Made by a program: the position numbers and the translations under genes. From positions 1 through 39,174 of the forward strand of contig JAHJLN010000277.1 in the NCBI GenBank assembly GCA_018821715.1: a stretch of DNA of 39,174 nucleotides, read 5' to 3'. The notes under the pieces are model-generated. The model ran no database searches and was not told the DNA's origin. It saw nothing but the letters and a program-made list of their open reading frames with translations. Origin of the DNA: Pseudomonadota bacterium. Its GTDB lineage: Bacteria > Desulfobacterota > Desulfobacteria > Desulfobacterales > Desulfobacteraceae. Shown in pieces: positions 35,414 through 39,174 of the stretch; position 1 is the first letter of the stretch, and every line of letters starts with the position of its first letter.

Positions 35414-36076
35414 TTATCCGTCCAGGATAAAATCCGTGATATAAATATTTTGCTGTATCTCTTTTTCTAAAGTAGATTCAAATTCATCCCCATGATGGTG
35501 GCCGGGATGAATAATGGTTTTTTTATCAAGGGGGAGTATCCTGGTTTTGATGGAGTCAATCAATAAATCCAGATCTCCGCCCGGCAGATCGGTCCGGCCG
35601 GCTTCCCCTACAAAAATGGCATCGCCCGAAAACAGATTGCCTTCACATAAAAAACAGACAGATCCAGGGGTGTGACCGGGGGTATGAATAACCGTCAGCC
35701 GGCTGTTACCAAAAAAAATCACCTCCTGATCCACCAGTTCAATATCTGCCGGATACGGCGGCGGCAGCCCCACGGCCTGTCTGGTTTTTTCCCGGACCTC
35801 AGGGTCCCTGAAAAATAGGTCATCCCTGCCATGAAGACAGGAAGGAACAGGATATGTTTTTTTAAAAGTTTCAAAGGAAAAAAATTGATCTGCATGGCCA
35901 TGGGTGTTCAGTATTTTCACCGGGAGTATCTTCAGCTTTCTTATGAACGATATCATGTCATTTGCAGGGCCGCCAGGATCAATAATGACTGCCTTTTTGG
36001 TCGTTTTGCAGATTAAAAAATAGGTGTCTAAATTATAGGGCCCCGAGACCTTTCTGATCATGTCTGCCTGCTGCAT
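35414..36076 (-). CDS. MBL-fold hydrolase, glyoxalase II-like, with altered metal motif
   Basis: 220 residues with metallo-beta-lactamase fold: IIDPGG, THGHADQ (His59, His61, Asp63, then Gln64), HTPGHTPGSVC, FSGDAIFVGEAGRTDLPG, and HPGHHHGDE. The motif is normally THxHxDH, so the last His, a metal ligand at the second zinc site, is Gln here. Probably hydrolyses a thioester or glutathione-like conjugate, perhaps as a mono-metal enzyme. Start ATG 36076 follows AAAGGGGT; ATG 36061 is possible. Confidence 0.85.
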   Translation of the reverse strand: MQQADMIRKVSGPYNLDTYFLICKTTKKAVIIDPGGPANDMISFIRKLKILPVKILNTHGHADQFFSFETFKKTYPVPSCLHGRDDLFFRDPEVREKTRQAVGLPPPYPADIELVDQEVIFFGNSRLTVIHTPGHTPGSVCFLCEGNLFSGDAIFVGEAGRTDLPGGDLDLLIDSIKTRILPLDKKTIIHPGHHHGDEFESTLEKEIQQNIYITDFILDG

Positions 36077-36099
36077 CCTACCCCTTTTTACACCATGTC

Positions 36100-36675
36100 T
36101 TATGATGCATAGGCATCATAAATGGCCCTGTTTTTTTTTAGCATATCACCTGTTAAAAGATCTTCCAACGCAGCATCAAAGTTTTCTTTTGACACTCCCG
36201 GGATCAGCTTTTTTTTTGCAATGGTTCCCAGAAGCGCCATATTCTGCATCCTTGAATCTTCCATGGATTGGGTATCCACCTTAATCGCCTTGGCACCTGC
36301 GGTCTTGCATGCAATTTCAATATCTTTTGCCCCAATTTCACTGTTCAGGCCAAGACGTACCAAAAGCGGCTGCCAGGAAACATCCAGATAGACCAGGGTG
36401 CCCCCGGGTTTTAATGCAAGTCCAAGTCCCCGCAGGGCTTCATGGACTTCCATGCCCAGGACAAGATCCGCGCTGTGCTGCAGGATCAAAGGAGAATGAA
36501 TCTTTTGGCCGCATCGAATTCTTGAAACAACAACACCCCCTCTCTGGGCAAGTCCGTGGGTATCCACGGCAATGGCGGTGATCCCGGCATGATCTATCCC
36601 TCTGAGCAGGGCCTGGCTTAACAACCCAATGCCCTGTCCCCCAACACCTGTGATATGAATATTATAGGCTTTCAT
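36100..36675 (-). CDS. iorB: indolepyruvate:ferredoxin oxidoreductase, beta subunit
   Basis: 191 residues with the gamma-like fold motif GVGGQGIGLLSQALLRG and THGLAQRGGVVVSRIRCG, the IorB signatures. With IorA it converts aryl 2-oxoacids from Phe, Tyr and Trp to arylacetyl-CoA and CO2, reducing ferredoxin. Its ATG overlaps the iorA stop (ATGA), and AAAGGAG lies upstream. Confidence 0.9.
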   Translation of the reverse strand: MKAYNIHITGVGGQGIGLLSQALLRGIDHAGITAIAVDTHGLAQRGGVVVSRIRCGQKIHSPLILQHSADLVLGMEVHEALRGLGLALKPGGTLVYLDVSWQPLLVRLGLNSEIGAKDIEIACKTAGAKAIKVDTQSMEDSRMQNMALLGTIAKKKLIPGVSKENFDAALEDLLTGDMLKKNRAIYDAYAS

Positions 36676-38525
36676 TTTGCTCCTTTATCAAATCCAACAG
36701 CCTTTACAGGGCATGACGGCCTGCAGGAGCCGTCACCGATACAAAGATCAAGGTTGATATCAACAGTTTCATCCGGATTCCGGATAAATGTCGGGCAGCC
36801 AAACCGTTCCACGCAGTCATGGATTTGATCGCAGGTTTTTTGATCAATGGTGATATGGGTTTGTACAAATCCCGGCTTTTTCCGCTGAAGCCTTGTAAAC
36901 TTGAGCATGCAGGGATGTTTTGCAATGACAACACTGAGGCCTTTGATTTTCAGGGATGTTTTTACAAGATCCGTCAATTTGGACTGGCTGTAAGTGTCAC
37001 AGGAGAGGATACTTTCAATCCCAAGCCCTTTTAAGAGACCTTCAATGGGAATTTCCCGGCCGGCATGATCCTGGTGCCCGGTCATGGCCGTGGTGCCGTT
37101 TTCCATGATGATCAAGGTGATATTGTGGTGGTTGAATATTGCATTGATCAATCCCGGCAGGCCGGCATGGAAAAAAGTGGAGTCCCCTAAAAAGGCCACG
37201 ACTCTTTTCTTATTATTGAACAAGGATAACCCTGACGCCATGCCGGATGAAGCGCCCATACACAATAATATTTCTCCGATATTATAGGGCGGCATGTATC
37301 CCAGTGTATGGCAGCCGATATCCGCCACGGTAACATCGGTGTCTTCCAGCGCTTTTTTAATGGCAAAAAAAGCGCTCCTGTGACCGCAGCCGGGACACAT
37401 CTGGGCAGGTCTTTCCGGCACTTTGACGGGCAGGACAGCCGCTTTTTCCCCTTTTGTTATCATATCCGGCCACAGGGTTGAAAGTTTGTCCATCACCTTA
37501 TCCGGGGTGTACTCCCCCACAAAATCCTCGTCACTTTGTTTTCCCATCACCTTTGTTTTTAATTCATGATCATAGGCCAGGGCTTTTATCTGAAGTTCAA
37601 GGATATCGTCCAGCTCCTCCAGGACCAGGACCGGGTCATGGGTCTTTAAAAAAGAAAGGATGCAGTCTTTTTCAAGGGGATTTATGGCCCCCAGTTTTAA
37701 AATGTCCGGTTTGTAGTGTGATCGTTCCAGCACATCCAGCACGGAAAGGCAGGTCAGTCCAGAGGTAATGATGCCTTTGCCGTGATTGTTTTTAGAAACC
37801 ATTACCGTATTCAAACCCATCTGTTTAATATAGTGTTCTGATCGATGCAGTTTTTTAATGGAAAGGCGTTTCATATCCAGGGCCATGGTTGTCAGCGCAA
37901 TATACGGACCGTTTTCCCGGTTAAAATCTGTTTTAAACGGAATGCTCTTCTTGCAGGCATCAAATTTTACCTTCTGCCGGGCATGACAGACATGGGTGGT
38001 CAGCCTCAGGACAACAACGGTTTTCTCTTTTACGGCAAGGGCTGCGGCATGCTTATAATATGCATAGGCCTCCCGGGGTGAGGCAGGCTCAAAAACCGTT
38101 ACCCTGGACATTTTATAGACATTGCGGTTGTCCTGTTCATTCTGGGATGAATTGGCCCCAGGGTCATCCCCTATAACAACAACCATCCCGCCGATAATAT
38201 TCATCAGTCCCAGCTGGACAAAGCTGTCAAGGGCAACATTCAACCCGACACTCTTATAAAATGCACAGGAAAGATTGCCATCTAGCGCTGCTCCAAATGC
38301 CACTTCCGTAGCCACTTTTTCATTGACTGAAAATTCAAAATAAAACGGGCGTTTATCTTCTGGAATACGTTGAATGGCCGCTGCGATTTCAGGGGTGGGC
38401 GAGCCGGGATAAGATGTTACCACCTTTGTTCCGGTTTCTATCATTGCCCGAACAACCGCTTCATTCCCCATAAGAATTTCTTCAAAGGGATCTTTGCCCA
38501 TAAGGAGTTCACCTAGTTTTTTCAT
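36672..38525 (-). CDS. iorA: indolepyruvate:ferredoxin oxidoreductase, alpha subunit
   Basis: 617 residues, normal for IorA. The N-terminal Pyr-like domain (SYPGSPTPEIA), core domain, TPP domain with MCPGCGHRSAFF (about 375) and GDSTFFHAGLPG, and a C-terminal ferredoxin region. That region is unusual: cluster I is C565-x5-C571-x5-C577P without the usual second Cys, and cluster II is CIGDGSC...C (C595, D598, C601, C605), an Asp in place of the second Cys as in Pyrococcus-type ferredoxins. ATG 38525 has AAGGAA upstream. First gene of the iorAB-MBL-ABM run. The 147-base gap upstream holds nothing clear. Confidence 0.9.
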   Translation of the reverse strand: MKKLGELLMGKDPFEEILMGNEAVVRAMIETGTKVVTSYPGSPTPEIAAAIQRIPEDKRPFYFEFSVNEKVATEVAFGAALDGNLSCAFYKSVGLNVALDSFVQLGLMNIIGGMVVVIGDDPGANSSQNEQDNRNVYKMSRVTVFEPASPREAYAYYKHAAALAVKEKTVVVLRLTTHVCHARQKVKFDACKKSIPFKTDFNRENGPYIALTTMALDMKRLSIKKLHRSEHYIKQMGLNTVMVSKNNHGKGIITSGLTCLSVLDVLERSHYKPDILKLGAINPLEKDCILSFLKTHDPVLVLEELDDILELQIKALAYDHELKTKVMGKQSDEDFVGEYTPDKVMDKLSTLWPDMITKGEKAAVLPVKVPERPAQMCPGCGHRSAFFAIKKALEDTDVTVADIGCHTLGYMPPYNIGEILLCMGASSGMASGLSLFNNKKRVVAFLGDSTFFHAGLPGLINAIFNHHNITLIIMENGTTAMTGHQDHAGREIPIEGLLKGLGIESILSCDTYSQSKLTDLVKTSLKIKGLSVVIAKHPCMLKFTRLQRKKPGFVQTHITIDQKTCDQIHDCVERFGCPTFIRNPDETVDINLDLCIGDGSCRPSCPVKAVGFDKGAK

Positions 38526-38672
38526 CTGCGCTTCCTTGGGATACAGGGTTGGTATTTAGCTGTTACACTATCATGAATCAATTTTTCACACATTAAAAAT
38601 ATTGTGAAATTTTAAAAATTTGAACCTTAATTTTCAGGAAAACCATGGCCAAAGCTGTTCAAGCCATGCCAT

Positions 38673-39174
38673 TCATGTTTTTTGATCCTTGAAAAATTTT
38701 AGAATGGGATCTGAACTGATAATATAGTAGACTTGGCCTGTGGAAGGGCCTTTTGGTTTTTCCATGATATGAAGATCACTGATACATTTCACGGTGGCAA
38801 GGATATCCAGTTTTATTTTGTCCTGCCGTGCTGTTTCAAATTCGCCGGCCGTTATTTTCCCTTCTTTTGTATAAGCCCAGTAAACCACTTTATCATGGGC
38901 CAGAACCGTTGGATCATCAAAACTCATATACAGGTCACCAATCAAGCTCTGAATTTCCTTCTGTGATGCCGCTTCAAATTGTTCATACATGACAAGGACC
39001 CGGTTACTTGTTTTCTGGGCCACCACATATAAATTCTTGTCCTTGAATTTAAAGGTATCCTTTGAGGTGGCATCAACGGGGTTGGCCTTTGCTGTCTTCA
39101 TTTGCCCATTATTCAAAGCTGCTCCCAAAACATATCCGTTGCGTTCTAATTTCAGCGTTTCAACCTGCTCAAAA
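38673..39174 (-). CDS. unrecognised protein, 5' end outside window
   Basis: The frame is open from the window edge (39174) to the stop at 38673, 166 codons. A TTG at 39128 could be called a start, but upstream codons stay open, so the gene very likely begins beyond the window. The sequence has no Cys cluster or membrane segment. A region near the end (STGQVYYIISSDPILKFF) looks like a beta-rich globular end. I do not recognise the family. Confidence 0.55.
   Translation of the reverse strand, partial: FEQVETLKLERNGYVLGAALNNGQMKTAKANPVDATSKDTFKFKDKNLYVVAQKTSNRVLVMYEQFEAASQKEIQSLIGDLYMSFDDPTVLAHDKVVYWAYTKEGKITAGEFETARQDKIKLDILATVKCISDLHIMEKPKGPSTGQVYYIISSDPILKFFKDQKT

Noticed and set aside
1..39174. 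CRISPR array, rRNA, tRNA, insertion sequence
   Set aside because: No regular spacer-repeat array, cloverleaf, rRNA segment or transposase frame was seen by eye; a covariance search was not possible.

Overview
The window looks like a chromosome segment of a strictly anaerobic, sulfate-reducing deltaproteobacterium of the Desulfobacterales (Desulfobacula/Desulfobacterium-like). This is inferred from CoA-linked 2-oxoacid:ferredoxin oxidoreductases, fused Hdr/Mvh redox proteins, two selenocysteine genes, DsrE and radical SAM proteins. No rRNA or tRNA gene was seen to fix the taxonomy.

Left end (1-4320): a seven-bladed WD40 protein converges on an AT-rich minus-strand cluster of three type IV pilin-like proteins and one PilC/GspF platform protein. 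The gap at 3797-4320 holds a diverged 140-bp repeat (copy 1) and a three-arm inverted repeat.

4327-14547 (plus strand): one tightly coupled operon, korD-korA-korB-korC, then a 1120-residue NfnB/GltD-HdrA fusion, an MvhD-HdrC-HdrB fusion, and an HdrA-MvhD fusion read through an in-frame UGA (Sec210) followed by a bacterial SECIS hairpin. It probably passes electrons from 2-oxoacid oxidation through ferredoxin and flavin-based bifurcation or confurcation to NAD(P) and a disulfide-type acceptor.

14566-16689 (minus strand): a radical SAM/SPASM maturase and its likely precursor. The precursor looks like two short ORFs, but they are in one frame, split by a UGA inside a Cys-Gly motif (C-G-S-G-C-G-U-G-C). 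A stem-loop very like the E. coli fdhF SECIS starts 12 nt after that UGA. It is a strong candidate for a selenocysteine-containing modified peptide of the SbtA/SbtM (thio/selenoxazole) kind, and is the most exciting system here.

16690-18071: a decay zone with a palindromic operator, repeat copy 2, a histidine-kinase relic, an 83-bp tail repeat and a methyltransferase pseudogene.

18072-22412 (minus strand): a complete branched-chain amino-acid ABC importer, livKHMGF, with a 26-bp palindrome upstream of livK.

22653-27591: a DUF1456 gene and a giant exonuclease-RecQ-UvrD helicase gene. The helicase gene is broken: motif II (Walker B) is missing from both helicase modules.

27653-39174: radical SAM, EcsC, pseudouridine synthase, DUF3795, zinc-ribbon/TPR, amidase-LysM, a LysE remnant, thioesterase, DsrE, CvfB, a monooxygenase-like protein, an MBL hydrolase, iorBA (indolepyruvate:ferredoxin oxidoreductase) and a partial gene at the edge. 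livKHMGF, kor and ior together suggest amino-acid uptake and oxidation feeding ferredoxin.
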